Below the pieces are notes generated by a model. The model was not told the origin of the DNA, made no database searches, and saw nothing but the letters and a program-made list of their open reading frames with translations. This document shows positions 32,592 to 41,294 of a stretch of DNA of 64,000 bases, one piece after another; within the stretch, counting starts at the first letter, position 1; every line of letters begins with the position of its first letter. A program made the translations under genes and the position numbers. This DNA is from Kitasatospora sp. GP82 (GTDB taxonomy: Bacteria > Actinomycetota > Actinomycetes > Streptomycetales > Streptomycetaceae): NCBI RefSeq assembly GCF_029892105.1, contig NZ_JARZAJ010000003.1, positions 124,001 through 188,000 of the forward strand, read 5' to 3'.

Positions 32592-34229
32592 ATGAGCGCC
32601 ACTCTCGTAGTCAATGACCTCAGCGCCGGCCACGGCGACCGCACCCTCTTCTCCGGCCTGGACCTGGTCGTCGCCCCCGGTGACGTGGTCGGCCTGGTCG
32701 GGGCCAACGGCGCGGGCAAGTCCACTGTGCTTCGGCTGCTGGCCGGTCTCACCACTCCCGAGGGCGGCACCATCAGGCTGAGCCCCCCGAGCGCCAATGT
32801 GGGCCACCTGCCGCAGGAGCCGGAACGCCGCGCGGGCGAGTCCATCCGCGACTTCCTGGCCCGCCGCACGGGTGTGGCGGCGGCGCAGGCGGCACTGGAC
32901 GAGGCCACCGAAGGGCTGGTCGAGGGCCGTCCTGGTGCGGACGACGCGTACGCGGTGAGCCTGGACCGCTGGCTGGACCTCGGCGGTGCCGACCTGGAGG
33001 AGCGCTCCGAGGAGGTCGCCGACTCGCTCGGCCTCAAGGTCGGCCTCGATCTGCCGATGACGGCGCTCTCCGGCGGCCAGGCCGCCCGCGCCGGGCTGGC
33101 CTCGCTGCTGCTCTCGCGCTACGACGTCTTCCTGCTGGACGAGCCCACCAACGACCTGGACCTGGACGGCCTGGAGCGGCTGGAGTCCTTCGTCAAGGGC
33201 CTGCGCGCCGGCACCCTCCTGGTCAGCCACGACCGCGAGTTCCTGGCCCGTACCGTCACCCGGGTACTGGAGCTCGACCTCGCCCAGCAGCAGGTCAACC
33301 TCTACGGCGGCGGCTACGAGGCGTACCTGGAGGAGCGGGCGGTCTCCCGGCGCCACGCCCGCGAGCAGTACGAGGAGTACGCCGACACCAGGGCGGGCCT
33401 GGAGGCGCGGGCGCGGATGCAGCGCGGCTGGATGGAGCACGGCGTGCGCAACGCCCGCCGCAAGTCGGGCGACAACGACAAGATGGGCCGCGCGATGCGG
33501 CAGGAGTCCACCGAGAAGCAGGCGTCCAAGGCTCGGCAGACCCAGCGCATGATCGAGCGTCTCGACGTGGTCGAGGAGCCGCGCAAGGAGTGGGAGCTGC
33601 GGATGGAGATCGCCGCCGCCCCGCGCTCGGGCTCGGTGGTCGCCACCCTGCGCGGGGCCGAGGTCAAGCGCGGGGACTTCGCCTTCGGCCCGGTGGACCT
33701 GCAGATCGACTGGGCGGACCGGGTCGCCATCACCGGCGCCAACGGCGCGGGCAAGTCCACCCTGCTGGCCGCGCTGCTCGGGCGGCTCGAACTGGACGGC
33801 GGCAGTGCCGCGCTGGGCTCGGGCGTGGTGGTCGGCGAGGTCGACCAGGCGCGAGGCCTCTTCCTGGGCACCGAGCCGCTGGCGGAGGCGTTCGCGACGG
33901 CCGTGCCCGAGCTCTCGCCGGAGGAGGTCCGCACCCTGCTGGCCAAGTTCGGGCTGAAGGCGGCGCATGTGATGCGCCCCGCCGGCACCCTGTCCCCCGG
34001 CGAGCGGACCAGGGCTGCCCTGGCGCTGCTCCAGGCGCGCGGGGTCAACCTGCTGGTGCTGGACGAGCCGACCAACCACCTGGACCTGCCCGCCATCGAG
34101 CAGTTGGAGTCCGCCCTCGGCTCGTACACCGGGACGCTGCTGCTGGTGACGCACGACCGGCGGATGCTGGAGGCGGTGACGGTCAACCGGCGGATCGAGG
34201 TCTCCGGTGGTCTGGTCCACGAGCGCTGA
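32592..34229 (+). CDS. ABC-F ATPase, rightward copy
   Basis: 545-aa protein with two ABC domains: Walker A GANGAGKST (both), LSGGQ and LSPGE signatures, Walker B FLLDEPTNDLD and LVLDEPTNHLD, and an unusually long basic linker (GLEARARMQRGWMEHGVRNARRKSGDNDKMGRAM). It is diverged from the leftward copy, so they are not a recent duplication. Likely ribosome-associated. The gene is near-leaderless. Confidence 0.93.
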   Translation: MSATLVVNDLSAGHGDRTLFSGLDLVVAPGDVVGLVGANGAGKSTVLRLLAGLTTPEGGTIRLSPPSANVGHLPQEPERRAGESIRDFLARRTGVAAAQAALDEATEGLVEGRPGADDAYAVSLDRWLDLGGADLEERSEEVADSLGLKVGLDLPMTALSGGQAARAGLASLLLSRYDVFLLDEPTNDLDLDGLERLESFVKGLRAGTLLVSHDREFLARTVTRVLELDLAQQQVNLYGGGYEAYLEERAVSRRHAREQYEEYADTRAGLEARARMQRGWMEHGVRNARRKSGDNDKMGRAMRQESTEKQASKARQTQRMIERLDVVEEPRKEWELRMEIAAAPRSGSVVATLRGAEVKRGDFAFGPVDLQIDWADRVAITGANGAGKSTLLAALLGRLELDGGSAALGSGVVVGEVDQARGLFLGTEPLAEAFATAVPELSPEEVRTLLAKFGLKAAHVMRPAGTLSPGERTRAALALLQARGVNLLVLDEPTNHLDLPAIEQLESALGSYTGTLLLVTHDRRMLEAVTVNRRIEVSGGLVHER

Positions 34230-34280
34230 GAGCCGAGTGGTCCGGTCCACTGACGCCGGGATTCGAGTGGTCTGGTCCAC
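34207..34280. repeat. Three copies of GTGGTCYGGTCCAC at exactly 30-base spacing
   Basis: Copies at 34207-34220, 34237-34250 and 34267-34280. The first lies in the last codons of the ABC-F gene, the others after its stop. Each is a partial palindrome (GTGG...CCAC). Confidence 0.85.
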
Positions 34281-34343
34281 AGGGGCCGAAACCGGCGGGC
34301 GGGCCCTTCCGTAGAGCCGCTGCCATGTGCTGTGCTGTGCACC

Positions 34344-34872
34344 ATGGTTGACAGTGCATCGGCAGCGGCCGCCTGCCCCACCGTGCCGCTCCGCCCCATG
34401 ACGGTGCCCGCCCATGAGGCTGTGGACCGCAGCCGGGCCTTCTACGACGTGATGTCGCAGCGCCGCACCGTCCACGACTACTCCACCCGCCCGATCCCCG
34501 AGGAGGTGATCGAGTGGGCGGTCCGCACCGCCTCGACCGCGCCCAGCGGGGCGCACGTCCAGCCCTGGCGGTTCGTGGTGATCACCGATCCGGAGCGCAA
34601 GCGGAGGCTGCGCGAGGCGGCCGAGGCCGAGGAGCGCGAGTTCTACGCCCACCGCGCCTCCGAGGAGTGGCTGGCCGCCCCTGGCACCGATCGGAACGGA
34701 CTGGCACAAATCCTTCCTGGAGGACGCCCCGGCCGTGATCGTGGTCTTCGAGGTGCACAAGGGCCCGGATTCCCCGCGCCCGTACTACACCAAGGAGTCG
34801 GTCGGCATCGCCGTCGGGCTACTGCTGGCCGGCCTCCACCAGACCGGCGGAACACTCTGGCACCATACCTGA
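34344..34872 (+). pseudogene. Nitroreductase, N-terminal part, frameshifted and cut
   Basis: The frame starts VDSASAAAACPTVPLRP and has the nitroreductase core RAFYDVMSQRRTVHDYSTRPIP, then APSGAHVQPWRFVVITDPERKRR. Near 34680 it shifts frame: GTDWHKSFLEDAPAVIVVF is in another phase, continuing with YYTKESVGIAVGLLLAGLHQTG. It stops at TGA 34870-34872, where the family would go on. The missing C-terminal end is found at 39109-39240. Confidence 0.85.
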
Positions 34873-35182
34873 CCTGCAAGTATCCGGCAGGCAACTCCGG
34901 CAGATCCACCTCGGGAATGGTGCAGCGACTGATGCATGCCCAGACGGCCCTGGTGTTGGTGCTGGAGCGGCCGTGGCGGCAGCGCCAGCGGCAAGCCGGG
35001 CGCTCGCGGACCCCGGATAATCATGACCAACGCGCAAAGGGCGACAGCCGACTCGCATACGCCGGGCCGAGGTGGCCCAACGGGTCGAAGGGCTTCATCA
35101 AGGCGATCAGGAGCTCCGGTCACAGATCCTGATCACCCGTCGATTCCCACACTCGCGGCGCTGCACGAGGAACGCGGACGGC
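34873..35182. other. Gap without a gene
   Basis: 310 bases. One open frame crosses it in the phase of the broken nitroreductase, but it has no family resemblance. No inverted repeat or transposase is seen at the junction. Confidence 0.5.
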
Positions 35183-35647
35183 TCAGTACTCGCCCTTGAT
35201 CACGAAGTAAGAGCCGCGGATCTCTCCGGCCAGCTTTGACTTCTGGCGCGCGAACTTGAACCTCGACGCCAGTTCCTCGGGAACGTCCATGCCTTCTGAA
35301 AGCTTGAACCCCACCGCGCGCTTCGTGCCATCCTCGATGCCGTACATCACGTTGACCGACAGGCCGGACTCGTAGAACACGTATGCCATCCGGAATCCGC
35401 CCGCCTCAAAGGATGTCACCTCGAGCGGACGGGCGGAGATGACGATGTCGCGCTCCTCGGAGAGGATGCGGGTCACCGAGGCGAGCACCTCCGACGCATC
35501 GCTCGCAGGCTGGACGGTGAAGGCGTGGTCGTACTTGTTCTTGTAGTAGCGCGCCTCGTTGGCGCGCAATCCTGCGAGCGCCTCCGCGACCGGGGACGAT
35601 TCCAGGCCGATGGTGGAAACGTTGTCGAAGTCGACGGTGTACGGCAC
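35183..35647 (-). CDS. Hypothetical protein, 154 aa
   Basis: Starts at GTG 35647 with GGAGG four bases upstream. Sequence features: YTVDFDNVSTIGLESSPVAE, ALAGLRANEARYYKNKYDHAF, a beta-rich centre (ERDIVISARPLEVTSF, GFRMAYVFYESGLSVNVMYG) and an end FARQKSKLAGEIRGSYFVIK. No signal peptide or membrane segment. Codon use looks normal. The family is not recognised. Confidence 0.75.
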   Translation of the reverse strand: MPYTVDFDNVSTIGLESSPVAEALAGLRANEARYYKNKYDHAFTVQPASDASEVLASVTRILSEERDIVISARPLEVTSFEAGGFRMAYVFYESGLSVNVMYGIEDGTKRAVGFKLSEGMDVPEELASRFKFARQKSKLAGEIRGSYFVIKGEY

Positions 35648-36423
35648 AGATCCTCCTGATGATGGTGTCCGGCAGTAGACCACCGGTGCCGGATCTCCCG
35701 GCGACGTATTCACGCTACGTCCCGCGCCGCCGCCCGGCTTCTCCGTTCCTGATCGATCGGAACAAGAGCGGTCCACGGTCCTGTCCCGAGCACGAGCACA
35801 GGAACGAACGGCACGGTTCGGGGTGCTGCGGCCCGAGGGCATGCCGTGGCGGGCCGCTCCACGCATGCCGGCAGGTCGGGGCGAAGGGCGACAGAGGCAT
35901 ACGACGGGCGGGGTGGCCGAGGACCATGTCGAGCGCTACTGATCCCCCGGGGTCGCCACCGCTGCGGCCACCAGCTCCGGCGGGGGCGTCCCGTCCTCGA
36001 GCCGACCACTCGCATCGACATTCCCCATGGGCTCGCCCTTGTCGCTGGTGCGGATCAGCAGTGATTCCGCCAAGCACCCGAGAGTCATCGGTTGACTACC
36101 TTTCGTAGACCAGCCGAGCGCGCCCTCCCCGACACAAGGACCGCCACCCGCCAAGGAAGCGTCAAAAGAGAGTTAGAGAAGCGTTAACGGATAACGGGCC
36201 AGCCGACTCCCGCTGGGCTCTGTCCCCCGGCGTCCCGACGTCGCCCGGGAGGCACAACCGCTAAGGGACGACTGGCCCCCTAGCAGCTGACGTGCGTCCC
36301 AGCGGCGTCGACGGGTGTCTCCGCCACGTCCGACAGCCGTCTCAAGGCGACCGGCTCCTGCTGTGTTCTGGGGGCGCCGAGGCTCGGTCGCCGATCGTGC
36401 CGTGCGTATCATCGTCGCTCATT
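35648..36423. other. Long gap before kup
   Basis: 776 bases with no convincing gene except a possible 50-codon frame at 35936-36088. A GCGTTAACG dyad lies near 36180, and the last 100 bases must hold the kup promoter. I could not recognise a ydaO-type (c-di-AMP) riboswitch. Confidence 0.5.
35936..36088 (-). CDS. Possible 50-aa small protein
   Basis: ATG 36088 preceded at a distance by GAAAGG. The peptide starts TLGCLAESLLIRTSDKG and ends ELVAAAVATPGDQ. Codon use is compatible with coding but the ribosome-binding site is weak and no family is recognised. Confidence 0.3.
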   Translation of the reverse strand: MTLGCLAESLLIRTSDKGEPMGNVDASGRLEDGTPPPELVAAAVATPGDQ

Positions 36424-38406
36424 ATGCGTATAGAACTCGCCAAGAGCGCGCCTGACAGTCCCACTGCCCCCGAACCCGGTGGCGCGCCCGACGGCAACAG
36501 GCCCCACCGCTTTCGCCCCGGCATGGCAGCCCTGACCCTCGGCGCGCTGGGCGTTGTCTTCGGTGACATCGGCACCAGTCCGCTGTATGCGATCCAGACC
36601 GTCTTCACCGCCGACAACGGCGCGGTCGGGACGACTCCGGACCAGGTGTACGGGGTCATCTCGCTGGTGTTCTGGGCGATCACCCTGATCGTCTCGGTCA
36701 AGTATGTGACGTTCATCCTGCGCGCCGACAACGGCGGCGAGGGCGGCATCATGGCGCTGACCGCCCTCGTCCAGAAGCTGTCCTTCAAGTCGGTGCGCAC
36801 CAAGGTGATCCTGGTGGCGCTCGGGATCTTCGGCGCGTCGCTGTTCTACGGCGACGGGATGATCACGCCGGCGATCTCGGTGCTGTCGGCGGTCGAGGGG
36901 CTGAAGGTCTCGGCACCGGGTCTGAGCGACTTCGTGATCCCGGTGACGATCGCGGTGCTGCTGCTGCTCTTCGCGCTCCAGCGCTACGGCACCAATCTGG
37001 TCGGCAACCTGTTCGGCCCGATCATGACAGTCTGGTTCGTCATCATCGGCGCAGCCGGCGCGGTCGAGGTGGCAAGCCACCCCACGATCCTCAAGGCACT
37101 GTCACCGGTGTACGGCCTGCAGTTCATGGTGGGCCACGGGATGATCGCGTTCGTCGCGCTGGCCTCGGTGGTGCTTGCCGTGACCGGTGCCGAAGCGCTC
37201 TACGCGGACATGGGCCATTTCGGCCGAGCGCCGATCCACCGTGCCTGGTTCTTCCTGGTCTTCCCGACGCTGACGCTCAACTACCTCGGCCAGGGCTCGC
37301 TGATCCTGCGCTCGCCGTCGGCGATCGCGAACCCGTTCTTCCTCCTGATGCCCGGCTGGTCGCAGTTCCCGATGGTGATCCTGGCGACCGTCGCCACCGT
37401 CATCGCCTCGCAGGCGGTCATCTCCGGTGCGTTCAGCGTCACCCGCCAGGCGGTGCAGCTCGGCGTCCTACCCCACATGACGATCCGGCACACCTCGGAG
37501 CACGAGGTCGGCCAGGTCTACGCGCCGATGATCAACTGGGGTCTGTTCGGCGCGGTCGTGACCCTGGTGCTGGGTTGCGGCTCGTCCGCCGCGCTCGCCT
37601 CCGCGTACGGCGTGGCGGTCACCGCCACCTTCGTGCTCAACACCGTGCTCTTCCTGGCCGTGGCCCGCATCATGATGGGCAAGCCGATCTGGATGATCGT
37701 GCTCGGCGCCGCCATCTTCCTGACCAGCGAGATCGCGTTCTTCGCGGCGAACCTCACCAAGGTCGTGCACGGCGGCTGGCTGCCGCTGCTGGTCGCGTTC
37801 TCGGTCTTCACGCTCCTCATCACCTGGCAGCGGGGACGGCAGATCGTCACCCCGAACCGGACGGCCCTGGAGGGCCCGCTGCGTGCGTTCGTCGACGAGG
37901 TCGACGCGATGGACCCGCCCGTCCACCGGGTCGACGGCACCGCGGTGTTCCTCAACGCCAACGTCGAGACCACCCCGCTGGCACTGCGCGCCAACGTCGA
38001 GCACAACCACACCCTGCACAAGAACGTGGTCATCCTCTCCGCCGTGGTGGAACGGGTGCCGCACGTCCCCGAGGCGGAGCGCTGCGTCTTCGACGACCTC
38101 GGCCACAGCGACGACGGCATCACGCACCTCACCGCGCGCTTCGGCTTCATGGACGAGCCGAACATCCCGCAGGTCCTACGGCTTGCCTCGCAGCACCCGG
38201 ACGCGGGCCAGATCCATGGGCTGCAGGTGGACGATGTGTCCTACTTCCTGTCCCGGATGACGATCATCAGGACCGACGCGCCGGGCATGCGACGCTGGCG
38301 CAAGAAGCTCTTCCTGACCATCGCCAACAACACGAGCAGCCCCGTCGCGTACTTCGGGCTCCCCAGCGACCGCTGCGTCATCATGGGCGCCCAGGTCTCG
38401 ATCTGA
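36424..38406 (+). CDS. kup: Kup-family potassium uptake permease
   Basis: 660-aa protein. After a polar head of 30 residues come LGALGVVFGDIGTSPLYAIQTVF, the family hallmark, YVTFILRADNGGEGGIMAL and FGASLFYGDGMITPAISVLSAVEG, about twelve membrane helices in all, then a soluble C-terminal domain of about 170 residues (HRVDGTAVFLNANVETTPLAL, YFLSRMTI). It takes up K+ with protons. It lies between the two halves of the broken nitroreductase. Confidence 0.95.
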   Translation: MRIELAKSAPDSPTAPEPGGAPDGNRPHRFRPGMAALTLGALGVVFGDIGTSPLYAIQTVFTADNGAVGTTPDQVYGVISLVFWAITLIVSVKYVTFILRADNGGEGGIMALTALVQKLSFKSVRTKVILVALGIFGASLFYGDGMITPAISVLSAVEGLKVSAPGLSDFVIPVTIAVLLLLFALQRYGTNLVGNLFGPIMTVWFVIIGAAGAVEVASHPTILKALSPVYGLQFMVGHGMIAFVALASVVLAVTGAEALYADMGHFGRAPIHRAWFFLVFPTLTLNYLGQGSLILRSPSAIANPFFLLMPGWSQFPMVILATVATVIASQAVISGAFSVTRQAVQLGVLPHMTIRHTSEHEVGQVYAPMINWGLFGAVVTLVLGCGSSAALASAYGVAVTATFVLNTVLFLAVARIMMGKPIWMIVLGAAIFLTSEIAFFAANLTKVVHGGWLPLLVAFSVFTLLITWQRGRQIVTPNRTALEGPLRAFVDEVDAMDPPVHRVDGTAVFLNANVETTPLALRANVEHNHTLHKNVVILSAVVERVPHVPEAERCVFDDLGHSDDGITHLTARFGFMDEPNIPQVLRLASQHPDAGQIHGLQVDDVSYFLSRMTIIRTDAPGMRRWRKKLFLTIANNTSSPVAYFGLPSDRCVIMGAQVSI

Positions 38407-38414
38407 GCCGGTGA

Positions 38415-38454
38415 GCACAGTGCAGGTCGGGAGCGACCCTGACCTGCATTGTGC
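38415..38454 (+). terminator. Hairpin terminator after kup
   Basis: 17-bp stem (38415-38431 with 38438-38454, two G.T pairs) and a 6-base loop, 9 bases after the kup stop. Confidence 0.75.
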
Positions 38455-38826
38455 GGTGCGCATGGTCTCAACGGCAGCGCAAAACCGATGTGGGCCCCGC
38501 AGGGACGATGCACCGTGCTCTACCTTGCCTCGTGCCGTTCAGCCGCTGGCACGGTGACATCGCGCATCTCGCTCGGTCAGTCGTCTCATCCGTGCTCTCC
38601 TGAGCGCGGTGATCCGGCGCGGAACCGTGCGCCCGCGCGCAGTCCAGGAACCCCGAGTGACACCGAACCGACGTGGCGCCGTCCTCACCGCCCGACGAAG
38701 ACGCGGGCGCTCCGCCGGATCCGCGCGACCTCGACGATGCCGGGACGGCCCCCGGCACTTGGAAGCGGAGCCGACCGCAGCTTGAGATCCGAGCCACAAC
38801 TCCAGTTTCTACGCAGACATTTCCTT
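38455..38826. other. Gap without a gene
   Basis: 370 bases with no frame of coding character. It lies between the kup terminator and the flavodoxin remnant and may be decayed DNA. Confidence 0.45.
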
Positions 38827-39042
38827 CTAGCGGTGTTCGGGGTTCTCGAAGTCGAAGCGGCAGCCTGCATCCCATTCCGACCGCTGGTTGCCATGGGCGG
38901 GGATGCCACCGGCGTCCTTGAGCATCCGGGCCAGGTGGAGAAGGTTCCAGGTCATGAAGGTGGTGTTGCGGTTGGTGAAGTCGTTCTCAGGACCACCAGA
39001 GCCCGCGTCAAGGTAGGACGGGCCCGGGCCGGCCTCCCCCAC
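38827..39042 (-). pseudogene. C-terminal remnant of a flavodoxin/NAD(P)H-dependent oxidoreductase
   Basis: The frame reads GPGPSYLDAGSGGPENDFTN, RNTTFMTWNLLHLARMLKDA, GGIPAHGNQRSEWDAGCRFD and FENPEHR-stop, which matches the end of the flavodoxin-like oxidoreductases of Streptomyces. A stop lies directly upstream and the N-terminal FMN domain is missing, so it is a fragment. Confidence 0.7.
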
Positions 39043-39108
39043 CTAGCCGGCGTCGGCCTGCGGCGGGATCACGAAGGCCCGTAGGCGCGACGCTCGGTCC
39101 CCGTCCCC

Positions 39109-39240
39109 GTCAACGAGGTGTGCGACCGGCCGAGCGAGGAACGCGCCGCGTACGTCATCCCGGTCGGCTACCCGGCCGAGGCCGCCCGCGTGCCGGACCT
39201 CCACCGCAAGGGCCTGGACGACGTCCTCGTCCGGCTCTGA
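39109..39240 (+). pseudogene. Nitroreductase, C-terminal end
   Basis: Frame VNEVCDRPSEERAAYVIPVG, YPAEAARVPDLHRKGLDDVL, VRL-stop. This is the standard C-terminus of the nitroreductase family (RPxxERxxVxIPVGYP...VPDLxRKxLDxV). It is on the same strand as the N-terminal part at 34344-34872 and supplies what that part lacks, apart from a few residues. Confidence 0.8.
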
Positions 39241-39394
39241 GGCCCGGCCCGAGACCCGGCCCGAGACCCGGCGCCACGGCGCAGCCGGCGCTGCGGCGCG
39301 GGCCGCCCGAACGCGCTCCCAAAAGCTCCTGCCAGCCTGACGTGTCCCGAGAAAACGGCTGTTCGGAGCGGTTCTCGGCGGCGATAATCCGGTC

Positions 39395-39985
39395 ATGAGC
39401 CAACCCACCCACCAGGCCCTCGCCGTCACCGACGAGCGCCCACCCGAACTGCTCCCGCTGGCGGGCGGGATCTCGCTGCGCCGCCGCGCGCCGTCCGACG
39501 CCCCGGGGCTGAACGCGGCGGTGATCGCCAACCTCGACCACCTGAGGCCGTGGATGGCGTGGGCCGACTCGGAGCCCAGCCTCGACCACACCCGGGAGAT
39601 GACCCAGGCCGGTGTGGAAGCGTGGGAGGCGGGCACCGACTTCATGTACCTGCTCGGCCCGGATGCCCGACCGGGCAGTGTGATCGGTGCGTTCGGCCTG
39701 CACGGGCGGATCGGTGCGGGTGCACTGGAGATCGGCTACTGGGTCGCCGCCGATCACTGCGGCCGGGGCCTGGCGACCGCCGCCGCCGAGGCCCTGTCCG
39801 ACGCCGCGCTCGCCCTGCCGCGCATCACCCGGGTGGAGATCCACTGCGACGCGGGCAACCGGGCCAGCGCCGCCGTCCCGCGCAAGCTCGGCTACCGGCT
39901 CGACCGGGTGGTGGAGTTCGAGCCCACCGCCCCGGCCGAGACCGGACGCAGACTGATCTGGATCAAGGAACGCCCCGTCGGCTGA
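39395..39985 (+). CDS. GNAT acetyltransferase (RimJ/RimL type)
   Basis: 196-aa protein: ISLRRRAPSDAPGLNAAVIANLDHLRPWM at the start, EIGYWVAADHCGRGLATAAAEAL (acetyl-CoA binding loop RGLATAA) and VEIHCDAGNRASAAVPRKLGYRL near the end. It probably acetylates an amine or a protein N-terminus. A GATAAT -10 box at 39383-39388 is 6 bases before the ATG, so the mRNA is likely leaderless. Confidence 0.9.
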   Translation: MSQPTHQALAVTDERPPELLPLAGGISLRRRAPSDAPGLNAAVIANLDHLRPWMAWADSEPSLDHTREMTQAGVEAWEAGTDFMYLLGPDARPGSVIGAFGLHGRIGAGALEIGYWVAADHCGRGLATAAAEALSDAALALPRITRVEIHCDAGNRASAAVPRKLGYRLDRVVEFEPTAPAETGRRLIWIKERPVG

Positions 39986-40191
39986 CGCCCTGCCATCCCC
40001 CTGGGCGGCCCGCCGTTTTCATGTCGGGCCCGCCCCGGGCGGATTGGACCTCTACCAAGGCCTGGGGGCAGGAGTTCGAAAGGTCGTCAAACCGTGATGG
40101 CGCGGCCTTCGACGTGATACACGGACGCGGTGGGGTCTTCGAGGCGTAGCAGAGCGGACCAGATGCGGTGTCGATCCGTGGTTTGATGCGC

Positions 40192-41148
40192 CTAGTACCT
40201 GCCGCCGACCGGCGCGGGCAGGGCGTCCAGCTCCGCCAAGTCCTCGGCACTCAGTACGATCTCCGCCGAAGCCGCGTTGTCCGCCAGGTACTTGGGCGTC
40301 TTGGTGCCCGGGATCGGCACCACGTAGCGGCCCTGCGCCAGCAGCCAGGCGAGAGCCACCTGTGCCGGGCTGGCCCCGACCCGGGCGGCGATCTCCTTGA
40401 CCTTCGCCACCAGCGCAAGGTTGGCCGCCAGCGCCTCCGCCTGGAACCGCGGCAGCGTCGACCGCCAGTCGTCGGCAGGCAGGTCGCCCGTGGAGGAGAT
40501 CCGGCCGGTCAGGAAGCCCCGGCCGAGCGGCGAGAACGGCAGGAAGGCGATGCCCTGCTCCTCGGTGTACGGGAGCACCTCGGCGAGCGAATCCCGCGTC
40601 CAGAGCGAGAGCTCGTTCTGCACGGAGGCCACCGGGTGCACCGCCTGGGCGCGCTTGATCTGCTCGACCGTCACCTCGGACAGGCCGATCCGCCGGGCCT
40701 TGCCCGCCGCGACGACCTCGGCCAGCGCACCCCAGGTCTCCTCGATCGGCACGGCCGGATCCACCCGGTGCAGCTGGTACAGATCCACGTAGTCGGTACC
40801 GAGGCGGCGCAGGCTGTCGTCGATCGCCTGCCGCACGTGCTGCGGCCGGCCGTTGTTGGCCACCAGGGCCCCGTCCACCCCCGGCACCAGGCCCACCTTG
40901 GTGGCCAGCACCGCCCGCTCACGGTACGGCCCGGCCAGCGCGTGTCCGACCAACTCCTCGTTGTCGTAAGGACCGTAGATGTCCGAGGTGTCGATCAGCG
41001 TGACCCCGAGGTCCAGCGCCGAGCGCACCACATCGGCCGACACCTCGTCGTTGCGGCCGTTCGGGTCGTACGCCCAGGTCATCCCCATGCAGCCGAGCCC
41101 GATCGCGCCGACCTCCGGCCCCGTACTGCCCAATGTCCTCTTGCGCAT
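40192..41148 (-). CDS. Aldo/keto reductase
   Basis: 318-aa TIM-barrel oxidoreductase from ATG 41148 (GGAGGAAG). It has GLGCMGMTWAY, LDLGVTLIDTSDIYGPYDNEEL with the catalytic Asp/Tyr, LATKVGL with the Lys, YVDLYQLHRVD with the His, and SPLGRGFLTG and VPIPGTKTPKYLADNA for NADPH. The substrate is unknown. Confidence 0.93.
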   Translation of the reverse strand: MRKRTLGSTGPEVGAIGLGCMGMTWAYDPNGRNDEVSADVVRSALDLGVTLIDTSDIYGPYDNEELVGHALAGPYRERAVLATKVGLVPGVDGALVANNGRPQHVRQAIDDSLRRLGTDYVDLYQLHRVDPAVPIEETWGALAEVVAAGKARRIGLSEVTVEQIKRAQAVHPVASVQNELSLWTRDSLAEVLPYTEEQGIAFLPFSPLGRGFLTGRISSTGDLPADDWRSTLPRFQAEALAANLALVAKVKEIAARVGASPAQVALAWLLAQGRYVVPIPGTKTPKYLADNAASAEIVLSAEDLAELDALPAPVGGRY

Positions 41149-41294
41149 GCCTCTTCCTCCTCCTTGTACGTACGAGACAGCATGCCGGACCGCGCCGACA
41201 GCCGGACAGTGGAATCCCTTCACCGCAGGGAATGTGACGGTCTGTCGGCCGGTTGGACCCCGGTGAGTATCAAATGATCACCATAGGAGTGAAG

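Noticed and set aside
36120..36423. c-di-AMP (ydaO) riboswitch before kup
   Set aside because: The conserved core elements of the motif could not be found by eye.
34873..39108. An insertion sequence or transposon as the cause of the split nitroreductase
   Set aside because: No transposase, no terminal inverted repeats and no target duplication could be seen at either junction.
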